From Prevotella sp. oral taxon 376 (GTDB taxonomy: Bacteria; Bacteroidota; Bacteroidia; Bacteroidales; Bacteroidaceae), in contig NZ_PYXG01000001.1 of NCBI RefSeq assembly GCF_003043945.1, positions 620,001-684,000 on the forward strand: a stretch of DNA of 64,000 nt. Reading direction: 5' to 3'. The notes beneath the pieces were generated by a model, which had not been told where the DNA came from, did not search any database, and worked only from the letters and a program-made list of their open reading frames with translations. Made by a program: the position numbers and the translations under genes. The stretch's first letter is position 1. Each line of letters opens with the position of its first letter. Shown in pieces: positions 63,044 through 64,000 of the stretch.

Positions 63044-64000
63044 CTTGTCTTTAAGTATTCGTATCCAATCCGGCAACGAAGGCAGTCCTTCCTGTCGCAA
63101 TATTCTTTCTTCAACTGTATCAATGCCTGCGAGTCGCCGGCGCTCCCGACCGTCAGGCCGCACTGCCTCCACATCTTGACTACATGGTTATTCTCCGCCT
63201 TTAGCTGCTCCAGAAAGTCGAAGGCACGGTCGCAGAGCTTGTCCGACGACTTGTGTCGCCCATAGGCGAAGAGCATCGGGATGGCAGTGTTTATCATGAG
63301 GAGGTTGAGGGAGAACGGAGAAAGGTGCTTCTCGTTCTTGCTGCTCTCGGAGCCGAAGATGTAGTGCGTCTCCCAATAAGGCGTTACCCGGGTCTCCAGA
63401 ATACCCTCCATCTGCTCCACGGTGGTGCAGTCCATGAGCTGGCTAAGGCTCGCTTTCCGCCCGAAATACAGGTTTGCGAGCTGCGATATGCGGATATGGG
63501 GAAAGTTCTGGGGGCGCAGCCGCAGGAATCGCCATAGCCCATGGTCCATGGGATGCAAGCCGAACTTATGCGCCAGGTAAAGGTATTCATTCCTCAACCT
63601 TGCAAAATACTCGTCTCGAGACGTTTCTTCCCGATACCGTTCCGGAACTCCATTAAGCTCGAGAAGCCCCGCCTGTCCCATAAAGATGGCCTCTATCTGG
63701 AAAAGATTGTCGCGGTGATGGTCCACGGCATGCAAGGGAATCGTCTTTGCCCATGTCTCGAAGGCCTCGCCGTTGATGCCGAAGCCATAGTTACGGGCCA
63801 GGGTTACGAAGTAGGCTGCCTCCCAACTGCCGCCGCAGTCGTCGGCTCTTTGCCTGATGGCCTCGGTCTTCTGCTCCAGTCGCTCTGTCTGCAAGGCACT
63901 CATCCAGCTGTGAAGCATCAACTTGCTGAGGTCGGGAATGATCTGGTAGCATGGCGGATACTGATCAATGGTGAGCAGTTCCTTGTAATGGTTCCTTACT
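63040..64000 (-). CDS. DUF2851 family protein (partial, 5' end outside window)
   Basis: At least 319 residues are visible. The frame stays open through the right edge: before the first internal start codon it reads YPPCYQIIPDLSK, so the true start lies beyond 64000. The C-terminus ends CDRKDCLRCRIGYEYLKTR with a Cys cluster, typical of DUF2851. The function is unknown. It heads the operon with the thioesterase, dprA and dus. Confidence 0.85.
   Translation of the reverse strand, partial: VRNHYKELLTIDQYPPCYQIIPDLSKLMLHSWMSALQTERLEQKTEAIRQRADDCGGSWEAAYFVTLARNYGFGINGEAFETWAKTIPLHAVDHHRDNLFQIEAIFMGQAGLLELNGVPERYREETSRDEYFARLRNEYLYLAHKFGLHPMDHGLWRFLRLRPQNFPHIRISQLANLYFGRKASLSQLMDCTTVEQMEGILETRVTPYWETHYIFGSESSKNEKHLSPFSLNLLMINTAIPMLFAYGRHKSSDKLCDRAFDFLEQLKAENNHVVKMWRQCGLTVGSAGDSQALIQLKKEYCDRKDCLRCRIGYEYLKTR

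Overview
The window is a Bacteroidota chromosome segment, most likely from a Prevotella-like member of the Prevotellaceae. Supporting signs are a type IX secretion gene (porQ), CarboxypepD-regulatory/TonB-type outer-membrane proteins, DUF1573, DUF2851 and DUF3408 genes, many Bacteroidota promoters (TTG, about 19-20 bp, then TAnnTTTG), and IntDOT-like integrases. The chromosomal genes look fairly GC-rich by eye. The block from about 32.6 to 46.1 kb is visibly AT-richer and carries mobile-element genes.

Layout. 0-12.5 kb: an outer-membrane beta-barrel receptor, a UvrD-type helicase with an inserted 3'-5' exonuclease domain, an OPT transporter, a secreted M6 metalloprotease and ClpB. 12.7-14.7 kb: an ECF sigma factor, a small membrane protein and a lipoprotein in one overlapping operon. 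14.9-24.8 kb: a membrane protein, a glutamine synthetase, then alpha-2-macroglobulin, DUF1573 and ispH in one tight operon. 24.8-32.4 kb: two unknown envelope proteins, a candidate small RNA, porQ-cmk, and tonB, prenyl synthase, hypothetical, tatD, yjbR in one direction. tRNA-Ser(GGA) lies at 32.45 kb.

32.6-46.1 kb is an integrative mobilizable element. It holds MobA/MobC with a hairpin-rich candidate oriT, a DUF3408 protein, a Toprim primase and a VirE-type helicase with iteron-like repeats, two excisionase-like HTH genes, and two tandem tyrosine recombinases. Its cargo is a VOC protein, a helix-hairpin-helix protein, an HU-like gene with an early amber codon, an AT-rich gene with a HEPN-like RNxxxxH motif, and a GNAT acetyltransferase. 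There are no conjugation (tra) genes, so transfer would depend on a helper.

46.2-48.7 kb is an oxidative-stress island: sodB-ahpC diverges from oxyR, and an OxyR-like four-part site sits directly upstream of the sodB promoter. 49-56 kb holds an ECF sigma/anti-sigma-like pair and a topA-aroK-speA-argB operon. 56-64 kb holds a zinc-ribbon Nudix hydrolase, a GH106-like rhamnosidase, and a DUF2851-thioesterase-dprA-dus operon that runs off the right edge.

The most unusual signal is two families of dispersed intergenic repeats with the same architecture: three self-complementary 19-21 bp units at an exact 22 bp period, about two helical turns. Family A (TTACA-N7-TGTAA) occurs at 9.7, 26.5 and 46.1 kb. 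Family B (GACRAAATCG-type palindrome) occurs just downstream of glnA and of dus, each time with the same small hairpin on the gene side. I cannot assign either family a known function.
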